From Chrysemys picta bellii (taxonomy: Eukaryota > Chordata > Testudines > Emydidae), in NCBI RefSeq assembly GCF_011386835.1, contig NC_088792.1, forward strand, positions 222,855,894 to 222,919,893: a stretch of DNA of 64,000 nt, read 5' to 3'. A model generated the notes under the pieces. That model saw nothing but the letters and a program-made list of their open reading frames with translations. It was not told the DNA's origin and ran no database searches. Shown here piece after piece: positions 36,538 to 46,125 of this stretch. The position numbers were made by a program, and so were the translations under genes. The number at the start of each line of letters is the position of its first letter. Positions within the stretch are counted from its first letter, which is position 1.

Positions 36538-37599
36538 CTGAAATAGATATGAATGTTTTCCCTGTTGTAATTTCTGTTTTCTTAATAAAATTTGCTAAAT
36601 TAAGTTTTTAATATCTGTTTTCAAATTGCCCCCTTTTTTGCACTGATTTTGTTGCAGAATAAAGTTCTATTATTTGGAACATAATTCATTTTTGTTAGGT
36701 CACAACATACGCAGTGGGATACCTATCCCTGGGGCATAGCACTACGCTGATACAAGCACTCCTGGTGAGTGCACGCACCACTGATGCAAGGAGCCAAATA
36801 TTCATGCACACAAGCAATGTACTGAGACGTAACTTGAGTTGACATAAGTTTGTAGTGTAGACATGGCCTAAGACAGGTGAAATGATACATTGGTTCAAAT
36901 GACAGCAGCTAGGCTACAGTGGGGATACTGCTTGTGCAGTTACAGGAATAGGAAATAGTTTTGAGGCTGTGCCTATAGTTGACTTTGTTTTTCCACCAGT
37001 GGTAGCAAAGGTGGGAATTTTTAAGAAAAACAGTCGAGTGGCCTGTCTGAGAAAGGGGCCAGATTTTGAAAAGTAAGCAAGCATGGCTGAGGCTTACACC
37101 ATGTTTGCTGAAACCCTTTAAAACATTGTTTTGGACTGATTCAGGTTTAACTCAACTTTGAATGTGGATGGGGCCAAACCTTTTGGGAAACTATGACCTA
37201 GTCTAGGTAGAAACCACTTGCTGTCTTAATGAGCTGTGTCTGTTCTAGACTTATTACTTAAAATGGCTCATTTTTACCCCCCACTGCAGTTCCACCAGCA
37301 GCAGCTCTAGTGTAGACAGACTGCTGGCAGCTGCTGCCATTTTCCCAACCAGCATTAGATGAGACAGTTAAAATGTTGGCAGCCAGTTTATGCCAGGGCT
37401 ACCAATGGCAGCACTAGTGAGAAACAAAAAATAAAACTAGTATAAACTTGTTGGTAAAACTTTTGTTGTTCAGGAGGGTGTTTTTTGAAGTGCAGTGTAG
37501 ACAAACTTCCTGACTTAGCAGATCCAAATTTCGCTGATAGGAGAAGACTTACTAGGGATCAAGTAGGGTAAAATTCCCTACTTTGGCTGGGCTTGGTAC

Positions 37600-37935
37600 A
37601 GCATGTCTGGGTGTCATTTAATAGCCTGTAGAAGGTTAGACTAGATCAGGGGTGGCCAACCTGAGCCAGAGGGGGAGGAGTGAGGGCATGGCAGGCTCAG
37701 GGTGGGAAGGGGTATAGTGGGGGCAGGGTCTGTGGCAGAGCCAGGGGTTGAGCAGTGAGCACCCCCCCCGGCACATTTGAAAGTTGGCACCTGTAGTTCC
37801 AGCCCCAGAGTTGGTGCCTATACAAGAAGCCGCATATTAACTTCTGAAGAGCCACATGTGGCTCCGGAGCCACAGGTTGGCCACCCCTGGACTAGATGAT
37901 CTGATGGTCATTTTTAGTCTTAAACTCTATGACCA
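37600..37935 (+). mobile_element. CR1 3' tail fragment split by an hAT
   Basis: GTAGAAGGTTAGACTAGATGATCTGATGGTC-type text is present once the inserted unit is set aside, followed by GTCTTAAACTCTATGACC. This is the CR1 3' end. The left limit is vague. Confidence 0.55.
37647..37889. mobile_element. hAT-type MITE with perfect 8-bp target duplication
   Basis: Ends CAGGGGTGGCCAACCTG and, inverted, CAGGGGTGGCCAACCTG; GACTAGAT at 37639-37646 and again at 37890-37897. 243 bp, non-coding. The target is a CR1 tail. Confidence 0.9.
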
Positions 37936-39051
37936 ACTTCCAATGAATTGTCCCTGCTGCTATAAAGACAGCATACTGAAGAATTAGTGCAGTTTCATCT
38001 CAGTATGTAAAAGATTTGATTCTAGGGATTTCAAACAGAAGATGCTTTAAGATTGGTCATGGATATGGCTAAATCCATTAGTTTCACTTTCCTCATGACT
38101 GACTGACTGTATGTATGAAAAACTACTTTAATAGGACAACTGTTCAGCACTGAAGGCAAACTCCAAAATTTGGTTGCACATGAAACTCTAATTCTCCTCC
38201 CATGTGCATCTATGTTAATAAGTCTAATTGCATGATCATATCTCAGAATTATCCTATGCCATTTTCCCAACAATCTAGGGGTTTTTTTCATATAACAATT
38301 TAACTGTCAATTGTCCACTTTATGCTTACTGATCTGGCCTTGATGTAAGCTCTCTTCTTACTATTAATCACTCTGTATTTTTTTAAAAGAAATTACACTA
38401 TCTTTTTCTCCCCAGCAGAACAGATTTTGTTAGATACAATTAATGGGATGAGAAACTTAAATACAAAGCTAAAACTCTGCTCCCACCACTTACTCTGCAC
38501 AGGTAAATGCCTGCAAAGGTAAATACCTGAAAAGACAGAGAGCTCTTTACAAGATCAAGCCTTAGTCTGTCAAATGTTGGTATATATGATTTACTGTATA
38601 CTTTTCATCTGAGCATCACAGAATCTGACATACAGAGAAATACATAGTACAACAAATGGTATCTACATTGTATACAATAATGTTTTGTATTAAGGGAGTA
38701 GTATGTGGCTTTGTAATGAAAGACTATATCAATTTATATACAGAAGGTGGTCTAGTTATGGTTACATGCAATTTTGGCACTTTCTCACTTCTGAGCACTT
38801 CAGTGTGTAACACAAGATTTTTACGAACAGCTTTTCCTATAAAGCTTTATGTTTAAAAAAGAAATCAGTGGAGAAAATATTGTGACATTACACCCCATAT
38901 TCATCATGGGGGTATGATTATGATACAATATGATTATGATGAGCCATGTGAGGTATCATTGGAAAAGTTGATTTGCTGAATATGATTGTCCTATTCATGT
39001 GCATGTATCATTTTTGTATCTGAAGTTATGAATATTGACTATATGTATGTA

Positions 39052-39872
39052 CAGTAACTCATCACTTAAAGTCGTCCTGGTTAACATTGTTTCATTGTTA
39101 CGTTGCTGATCAATTAGAGAACATGCTCGTTTAAAGTTGTGCAATACTCCCTTCTAACGTCGTTTGGCAGCTGCCTGCTTTGTCCACTGCTTGCAGGAAG
39201 AGCAGCCCATTGTAGCTAGCTGGTGGGGACTTGGAACCATGGTGGACCAGCAGCCCCACATCAGCTCCCCCTATCAGCTCCCCGCTCCCCTAAGTTCCCT
39301 GTGCAGCAGCTGCCCAGCAGGCTAGCAATTGCAGCTGTCCCCTCCCCTCACTGCCATGTGCTGCTATTACCCTCTGCCTTGGAGCTGCTCCCCGAGACTC
39401 CTGCTTGCTGTGCTGGGGGGGCAGGGGGAGGAGAGGAAAACGGGCTAATGTCAGGGTGTCCCCCTCCCCCTCCTGCACCCAACTTACCCCATCTTCCATA
39501 GAGCAGAGGGGACACACGACAGGGCTCAGGACGGAGGGAGCTTGCTGGCAGCAGCTGCAGTCTCAGCAAGCTGATCTAATTAACAAGGCAGCGTGCTTAA
39601 AGGGGAAATGTGCATCTCTCTCTCACACACACAGGGTGTGTGTCTCTGTCTCTGTCCGTGATGTTGTCTTCTCTCCCTCCATTGCTGCTGTCTTGTAGAG
39701 TGTGAGAGTTAACCCTTGAGGGCTCAGCCAATTGCTACTTCATCATTTAGCAGTAAGGCATTCCCTGGGAAATATCCCACCCTCTGACTTCTCCGCCTCA
39801 ACCAAGCTTCACAATCATCATCACTGTGTACCAGTATTAAATTGTCTGTTTAAAACTTATACTCTTATACTC

Positions 39873-39908
<36 letters not shown>

Positions 39909-39915
39909 AAGAATA

Positions 39916-39956
<41 letters not shown>

Positions 39957-40101
39957 TTTTGTCTGGTGAAAAAAAATTCCCTGGAACCTAACCCTGTCAT
40001 TTACATTAATTCTTATGGGGAAATTGGATTCGCTTAACATCGTTTCGCTTTAAGTCGCATTTTTCAGGAACATGACTACAACGTTAAGTGAGGAGTTAAT
40101 G
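39052..40101. mobile_element. TA-target (Tc/mariner-like) non-autonomous transposon, copy 1
   Basis: Ends CAGTAACTCATCACTTAAAG and, inverted, CATTAACTCCTCACTTAACG, with TA at 39050-39051 and 40102-40103. 1050 bp, no transposase. Another copy in inverted orientation is at 57874-60217 (shared words: GAAGCTTGGTTGAGG, GGGATATTTCCCAGGGAATG). It holds a TG/TA microsatellite. Confidence 0.8.
39867..39957. repeat. (TG)n/(TA)n microsatellite
   Basis: A GTGTGTGT run passes into TATATATA runs, broken by AAAGAATATATATGTG, inside the TA-target transposon. The homologous place in the copy at 59.2 kb has only a short ATTATATACATATAG remnant, so the tract expanded in this copy. Confidence 0.9.
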
Positions 40102-40491
40102 TATCTGTATTTAAAATGTGCTTATTCTGAGTAACACCCACAGGTAGCCTTTCAGGTACAACAATGAAGATGCTGGACAGTGTTGATGGCCCATCAGCAA
40201 AGACAATGGGCTATGGAAGTGTTTAGCCTTCCTGTAAACAGTTCAGCCAGCCTGTAAGTAATGGCTGCTACGACTCAGCACGAGCATATGACCAGACCAC
40301 ATAATACTGAACTCCATTTTGGGTACCTGTATTTTTTCACAAATTGGGCTGGGAACTGTTTTTGGAATAAAGGGTTTCCGCCCTATGTTAAAACTATATA
40401 AGGTAGGGTGTGAAATCATCTAGGGCAGTGGTTCTCAAACTGTGGGTCAGGATACCAAAGGGGGATCAGGACCCTAAAGTGGGCTGACTTA

Positions 40492-40508
40492 GGCCTTGGC
40501 TACACTTG
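40492..40508 (+). repeat. Left terminal inverted repeat of the Harbinger element
   Basis: GGCCTTGGCTACACTTG, identical in inverse to 44456-44472. Preceded by the target TTA at 40489-40491. Confidence 0.95.
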
Positions 40509-40849
40509 CAGATGTACAGCGCTGTGAGTTAAACCTGACTTAGTGCAGCTGAGTAGGGAAAGCGCTGCAGTCTGTCCACACTGACAGCTGCCCAGTGCAC
40601 TGTCGTGGCCACATTTGCGGCAATTGCAGCGCTATTGGGAGCGGTGCATTATGGGCAGCTATCCCACAGAGCACCTTTTCCCATTCTGGCGCCATGGGTT
40701 GTGGGAAGGGGGCGTGGGTGTGGGTGATTCTGGGTCCTGTCCCAATGCCCCGTGATGCATCGCTTCGCATCCCAGAAATCCCTTTGTTTCCGTCCACCTT
40801 TGGCGCCATCTTTCAACGGTTTCTGTGCAGCGCGATCTGTCTGCGGGAA

Positions 40850-42103
40850 ATGGAGTCCGAACTGCTGAGGCATATGCTGACGAGTCTCGCCAGCATGTCA
40901 CGTTTGGCTGTCCAACTATTCCTTAAGATCCAAAGTGACAGTGAGAGTGAGGGTGAGGAGTCCGACGATGCTATCGAGCCGCGTAATGCGTACGACACGA
41001 AATTGCTTGTGGCATTCACGGACATGCTCAGCACCGTGGAACGCCACTTTTGGGCTTGGGAAACAAGCACCGAGTGGTGGGATCACATCGTCATGGATGT
41101 CTGGGATGATGAGCAGTGGCTGCAGAACTTTCGGATGAGAAAAGCCACTTTCATGGGACTGTGTGAGGAGCTCGCTCCCACCCTGCAGCACAAGGACACG
41201 AGATTGAGAGCTGCCCTGCCAGTGGAGAAGCGGGTGGCTATTGCAATCTGGAAGCTGGCAACTCCAGACAGCTACCAGTCGGTCGCAAACTAGTTTGGAG
41301 TGGGAAAATCGACCGTTGGAATCATGTTGATGCAAGTTTGCAAGGCCATTAATCGCATCCTACTCAGAATAATTGTGACTCTGGGTAACGTGCAGGAAAT
41401 AGTGGATGGCTTTGCACAAATGGGGTTCCCTAACCGTGGAGGGGCGATAGATGGGACGCACATTCCTATTCTGGCACTACCCCACCTAGGATCTGAGTTT
41501 GTTAATCGGAAGGCGTATTTCTCTATGGTACTCCAGGCGCTTGTGGATCACCGTGGGCGTTTCATTGACATTAACACAGGTTGGCCCAGAAAGGTGCATG
41601 ACGCACGCATCTTTCGGAACACTTGGCTGTTCACGAAGATGCAGGCCGGGACTTTTTTCCCAGAGCGGAAGATCACGGTAGAGGAAGTTGAAATGCCCAT
41701 TGTGATCCTTGGAGATCCCGCTTACCCGTTAATGCCGTGGCTCATGAAACCCTACACAGGGAACCTTGACAGCAGCAAGGAACAGTTCAACTATAGGCTG
41801 AGCCGGTGCCGAATGACTGTGGAGTGTGCCTTTGGCCGTTTAAAGGGCCGCTGGCGATCTCTGTATGGGAAGCTGGACTTGGCTGAAAACAGCATCCCCG
41901 CGGTTATATCCGCGTGCTGTGCCCTCCATAATATTTGTGAAGGGAAGGGTGAAAGCTTCACTCAGGCATGGACCTCCGAGGTTCAACACCTGGAGGCTGA
42001 ATTTGCACAGCCAGAGAGCAGAGCTATTACAGGGGCCCAGTGCGGGGCTGCAAGAATTAGGGATGCCTTGAGGGAGCAATTTGAGGCTGAAAACCAGCAG
42101 TGA
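40850..42103 (+). pseudogene. Harbinger (HARBI1-like, DDE) transposase with one in-frame stop
   Basis: The likely start is MESELLRHMLTSLASM at 40850; an open frame extends upstream to 40595 without family features. An N-terminal helix-turn-helix region (MGLCEELAPTLQ, then VAIAIWKLATPDSYQSVAN) precedes a TAG at 41291-41293, where the family usually has Gln. The same frame then resumes (FGVGKSTVGIML) to 42103. Catalytic motifs are intact: GGAIDGTHIPI (Asp), VILGDPAYPLMPWL (Asp) and TVECAFGRLKGRW (Glu), all in the DDE_Tnp_4 style. About 417 codons counting the stop. The enzyme would cut and paste the element at TWA targets with the Myb-like partner. One nonsense change (CAG to TAG, inferred) inactivates it, barring readthrough. 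Confidence 0.9.
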
Positions 42104-42328
42104 TATCTGGTGCCCTGCACAGGAGTGAAGTGCAGTAGTTCCAATCTTTAGGAATCAGTGTCTGCTTAGTAGACAAGCAGATTTGCAGTGCCTGTTTATT
42201 TCCTGGGCTAAGGAGTCTTTTACTTTATGCAATAATAAAGAATGTTTTCAAAGCCAAAGAATCCATTTATTGAAAAGAAAAAAAAATTATTGAAAAGAAA
42301 CAAGGGAGTGGAGTGAGGAACAGTACAA

Positions 42329-44064
42329 TCACAGATTCGCGTATGTCTTGTCTCGTGTGCTGTGCAGCGAGTGCTGCACTTCAGGACAGCTATACTGCAT
42401 GGTGATGGGGGTTGAGTGCAGAGGGTAAGGGTCGTGGTTTTCAGGGCTGGGTGGTGAAGATACTGGTGTTGGAGGCAGTGGGTGGTGTGAAGAACACGGA
42501 AGTTGGGGAAAGTGGGTTGGAGGTGACAGTGGGGCACAACGGAAAGAGTTTTGGGACAAGGGTTGTAGGGGGGGTGGCGTTTGCGGTACTGCTCCTCTTT
42601 CTGCATGGCTACCAGCTCCTGGATAGCATCTGCTTGGCGCTCCAGGATGCTGATGAGCCTATCAGTGCTTTGCTGCCGGTGTGCTGTGTTTTCCTGGCGA
42701 ATCCTGCTTTCTCTCTCCCTCCAGTCCTGTGCTTTCTCATTCTCTTTAATAGATTGCCACATCACTTCTTGCAGCATGTCTTCTTTGCTTTTTCATGGTC
42801 TCTTCCTGAGTCTTTGCAGTCTCTGAGCCGGCGATAAGAGGGAGGGCTGAGGTCTCAAGGTTGATGCAGCTGTATAGGCAAAATGCAACAGTTAACAGAG
42901 GCAGCATTGTTTATACCAGACAAAGTAATGATTCCCCCCACAGTAGGAGTAGAAAACACACAGGGTCTACACAATAGCATAATTTTCCCATCCGAAACAG
43001 AGCACACACACCCCATGGGAGCCTCAAAATGGTGAGTAAGGGGGACTGATTGTTTCAGGGCTGCACTGTCCTCTGGGTTTCTATGTCTTGGGGAGGGCGA
43101 ACAGCTTCAGAGGGCACCTACACTGAACACTGTCCCAACATTTTCCACAGGAGTTCATCCTGGACGATATCTCGCTGCTGAGGGTGACCTGGGAAGCAAG
43201 GGAGGGTCTTCTACTGCAATGCGGCTTCCGCCCAGGCCCATATGCAGCTTGCCTGTGTGCAGCAATGGTCCCCCCTCACCCCTCGTGGCACAGTGGCCCG
43301 GACATGTTAGCCTGGCTGGGACAAGGACCACAGTGGCTCTCCCGATAAACCTGCGCAAGCGCATTGCACACGTTCTGGATGAGACATTTGAGGAGATTAC
43401 CAAGGCCGATTACCGCGATGTGATAAATCACATCAATGTACTATTCCACATCTAAGCATGCATGCCTAACCCTCCTCTCCCAAAGAGCCTGCACCGAAAA
43501 AATTCCTTCCCGAAAAAAAAAAACAAAAAAACGCTTACTGGGAACCTGCTCTTCTGTTTGTCCTCCACCAAGTACCGGCCGCTGCGACTGGCTACCTTCC
43601 TCCTGGCTCGAGAAGAGCTCCTGGCTGCATGGCTCCAGGGATTCCGGGGTGTCTCCATCCGTCCCACCACCATCACTCCCATTTTCCTCCTCTTCCTCCT
43701 CCTCCCCCGCCCCCACCGGCTCTGAAGTGTCCATGGTGGTGCTCGGAGTGGAGGTGGGGTTAACCCCAAGTATCGCATCCAGCTCTTTGTAGAATCGGCA
43801 GGTCGTGGGGGGAGCACCCAAGCGAGCGTTTGCGTCGCGGGCTTTGCGGTAGGCACTCCGCAGCTCCTTCACGTTAATCCTGCACTGCAGGGCGTCCCGG
43901 TCATGGCCCCTTTCCATCATGTCCTTTGATACCTTCCCGAAGGTATCGTAATTCCTATGGCTGGAGCGCAGCTGGGACTGTACAGCTTCCTCCCCCCAAA
44001 CACTGATGAGGTCCAGCAACTTGCCATTGCTCCATGCTGGGGCTCGCTTGGCGCGTGGAGGCAT
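42329..44064 (-). pseudogene. Myb/SANT-like partner protein of Harbinger, two exons, disabled
   Basis: Exon 1 (44064-43539) starts MPPRAKRAPAWSNGKLLDL and holds a trihelix/Myb-like domain (LISVWGEEAVQSQL, RDALQCRINVKELRSAYRKA, CRFYKELDAILG), then an acidic stretch (Glu run) and SQELFSSQEEGSQSQRP. Donor CCCA|GTAAGC. Exon 2 begins at 42869 after TATACAG and reads ASTLRPQPSLLSPAQRLQRL, then a TGA at 42795-42793 (probably from CGA), then SKEDMLQEVMWQS and a helical region. A frameshift near 42560 moves the tail (FRCAPLSPPTHFP to KTYANL) to another frame, ending at 42329. Related proteins bind Harbinger ends and bring the transposase into the nucleus. Confidence 0.85.
43151..43455 (+). pseudogene. 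ORF3: unrecognised frame in the Harbinger Myb-like intron, opposite strand
   Basis: I do not recognise the product. After the acceptor-like CATTTTCCACAG (43139-43150) the plus strand reads EFILDDISLLRVTWEAREG, LLLQCGFRPGPYAACLCAAM in one frame; homology then passes to another frame from about 43270: LVAQWPGHVSLAGT, ALPINLRKRIAHVLDETFEE, DYRDVINHINVLFHI, stop at 43455. One frameshift therefore separates the halves. It matches the minus-strand frame at 35790-35536 in the second Harbinger element, which is open throughout. It lies wholly inside the Myb-like intron (43538-42870) and on the transposase strand, about 1 kb beyond the transposase stop. Confidence 0.6.
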
Positions 44065-44355
44065 GGTTACCTAGAAAGATTCGCTGATAGCACTCCACAC
44101 CACGCCTAGCTGAGCAAACAGGAAGAGGATTTTTAAAATTCCCGGGGAATGTAAAGGGTCGGTCACATGGTTAGTTACCTGAGGCCAGGGCAGTAGAGTT
44201 TGAACTGATGACCAGAGTGACTAGAACAGGCATTGTGGGATACTGCCGAATAATTCTGGAGGCCATTCACAGCTCATTGCGCAGCCACACTGGCGCCGCA
44301 GTGCTGCAGCGGCAGCGCAATACTTGCTATTCCTCTCGGAGGGGTGGCATACATG

Positions 44356-44428
44356 CAGCGCTGCAACCACGTAGATACAGCGCTGCAAATGCCTTGCCAG
44401 TGTGGATGGGGAGTGAGTTACAGCGCTG
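44356..44428. repeat. CAGCGCTG palindromes at the Harbinger right end
   Basis: The 8-bp palindrome CAGCGCTG occurs at 44356-44363, 44378-44385 and 44421-44428, and once near the left end at 40517-40524. Imperfect copies (AAGCGCTGCA, CAGTGCTG) lie nearby. Subterminal repeats of this sort often bind transposase or its Myb-like partner. Confidence 0.7.
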
Positions 44429-44455
44429 GGGGAGCCTTTACAGTGCTGGAACTCA

Positions 44456-44472
44456 CAAGTGTAGCCAAGGCC
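44456..44472 (-). repeat. Right terminal inverted repeat of the Harbinger element
   Basis: CAAGTGTAGCCAAGGCC on plus, the exact reverse complement of the left end, followed by TTA at 44473-44475. Confidence 0.95.
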
Positions 44473-45257
44473 TTAGACTTGTTAGGGCTCAGGGCTGACA
44501 CCCAAGCTCCATTGCCTGAGGCAGAAGCAGAAGCCCAAGGGCTTCAACCTTGGGTGACAGGGCTCTAAACCAGTGTGCCTTTGTGTGAAGGGTCTGGGGG
44601 AAAACCTCAACTCTGTGAGCAAAGGCTGTTGCATATTCCTCTCCACATCAAGGGTGGGGTGAACTGAGTAATAAATTCATCCAGGTTGGGGTTTTGACCA
44701 GGGCAGGACGGTACAGCTTTGGGACCTTAGGCTGGGGAACTGGGTGTTATGTTGGCTGTAGCCTCTCTCTTGTTGGTTCATGCAGTGGCTGACCAGAGCC
44801 TGCATGCAAGTGCAGCTGGGTGTGTCCCTCAGAGAGTGTAAAACTGGGAGCGGTCTGCAGTTTGTCACAGCAACACAGTGTGAGAGGAAACCCATGCTGG
44901 TGAGTTGGAGAGCTCAGTGGTGTCCTAGTTCCAGGTGGAATCCTAGGAGGAACCCGTCACACATGTAAAAAGGGACTTTGTAAGACGGTAAATCTGAATC
45001 TTGTTCAAGAAAAAGAAAACAAAGTTTGCATGGTGGTAAATTCCATGATTTGGGAACATATGGCTAGTCAGAAGCAGATAACCGTCTCTCGTTCACCTAC
45101 AGAGGGGGCAGGACAGAGACCACCTTGAAATCTCAGAAATAGCAATTTAGGTTCATCAAACCAAAGACTGTAACCATCTACCCTGAATCAACTCTGGGTT
45201 CTTTGTTCCTCCCAGTAGCCACAATCCTCCGATGGAGGAAGGTGGGGTGAGAAGGTA

Positions 45258-45444
45258 CACCTCTACCCCGACATCACACTGTCCTCATGAGCCAAAAAAT
45301 CTTACCGCATTATAGGTGAAACTGTTATATCGAACTTGCTTTGATCCGCCGGAGTGCGCCCCCCGCCCCCCTCTGGAGCACTGCTTTTCCGCGTTATATC
45401 CGAATTTGTGTTATATCGGGTCGCGTTATATCGTAGTAGAGGTG
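45258..45444. mobile_element. Tc/mariner-like MITE
   Basis: Ends CACCTCTACCCCGACATCAC and, inverted, CACCTCTACTACGATATAAC, with TA at 45256-45257 and 45445-45446. The interior has several GTTATATC words and a C-rich patch. 187 bp, non-coding. Confidence 0.75.
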
Positions 45445-46125
45445 TAGTTTGCTAATTTTTTACCTGCTGCACTTTCTCAGTGATTTCTGAAGTAGTATGC
45501 TGTTTGTTAGTGGCCATATCTATTATACCTCAGGAGAGGCACTTCCAGTTTTATGTAACTCAAACACACCATACAAGTGAGGGTTCTGCAGGGCACGTGT
45601 CACTTTCAATCTGTTTATACTAGGTTAGCTAGTTCAGTCAACAGAATTTAGGTACTGTTTTTACTATACCATTTTATAATCTGTAAAAGTGCTACTAATT
45701 GATATATTTTCCTTTGCAATCTCCTAATTTTTAATAGAAAATATATAAATAGCTTTAGAAGGGCAACAATTTAATCATTACTTGTAACACCATGATTGTG
45801 TGTCCCACCCTTCCCGACTGCAGCAGCTAATGTCATAGATTCTCCATTGCAATAAATCCTGTGTGTGTGATGCTTTAGCATTTGAAAGCTGGTTTAAATT
45901 TAAACAGGGAATATGTGTATAAGATTCTTGGCAATTATATAAAATAATAAATGAAGGCTTACTATTTGCTTTGATATGCTAGTAAATGACACAGCAGATT
46001 CACTTGTAAAGCTGAAATACTGAGCAAGTTACTTGGTCATGTAGCTTTGTTCCAGAGTATCTGTCTCCCTCTTTATTTTGAAATATTGGCTTCATATGCC
46101 GTTACTATATATTGGATAGGAATCA

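Larger units (their letters stand above)
34456..36868. mobile_element. Decayed Harbinger element lacking transposase
   Basis: Ends GGCCTGCTCTACACTACAAA and, inverted, GGCCATGTCTACACTACAAA; TAA follows on the right (36869-36871), AGA on the left. The 2.4-kb interior carries Myb/SANT-like exons on plus and an ORF3 relic on minus, the same relative layout as the element at 40492. No transposase frame is present. Diverged from that element at the protein level, so a distinct family of the same superfamily. Confidence 0.75.
40492..44472. mobile_element. Near-complete Harbinger DNA transposon
   Basis: Perfect 17-bp terminal repeats GGCCTTGGCTACACTTG at 40492-40508 and inverted at 44456-44472, with target TTA at 40489-40491 and 44473-44475. 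3981 bp with transposase on plus (left) and Myb/SANT-like protein on minus (right), converging. A third frame on plus lies in the Myb-like intron. Subterminal CAGCGCTG palindromes occur near both ends. Only a few disabling changes are present, so the copy died recently relative to other elements here. Confidence 0.93.
40426..44570. mobile_element. hAT-like element fragment interrupted by the Harbinger element
   Basis: CAGTGGTTCTCAAACTGTGGG (40426 onward) is an hAT-type left end. Its sequence runs to the TTA at 40489-40491 and resumes at 44476 with GACTTGTTAGGGCTCAGGG. The right end is not resolved (candidate TAAACCAGTG near 44566-44575) and no clear 8-bp duplication is visible. Confidence 0.5.
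38881..44961 (+). mobile_element. LTR copy 2, split by two later insertions
   Basis: The same family as 27597-29372: starts TGTGACATTACACCCCATATTC, ends AACCCGTCACA. The LTR pieces are 38881-39051, 40102-40425 and about 44575-44961. The first gap is a TA-target transposon and the second an hAT fragment that itself contains the Harbinger element. No retroviral genes adjoin it. Confidence 0.62.

Noticed and set aside
39405..40040. Frames with Tyr/Ile repeats near 39.9 kb
   Set aside because: They translate the TG/TA microsatellite.
40916..41335. 139-codon minus-strand frame
   Set aside because: Antisense of the Harbinger transposase; the plus frame carries the DDE motifs.
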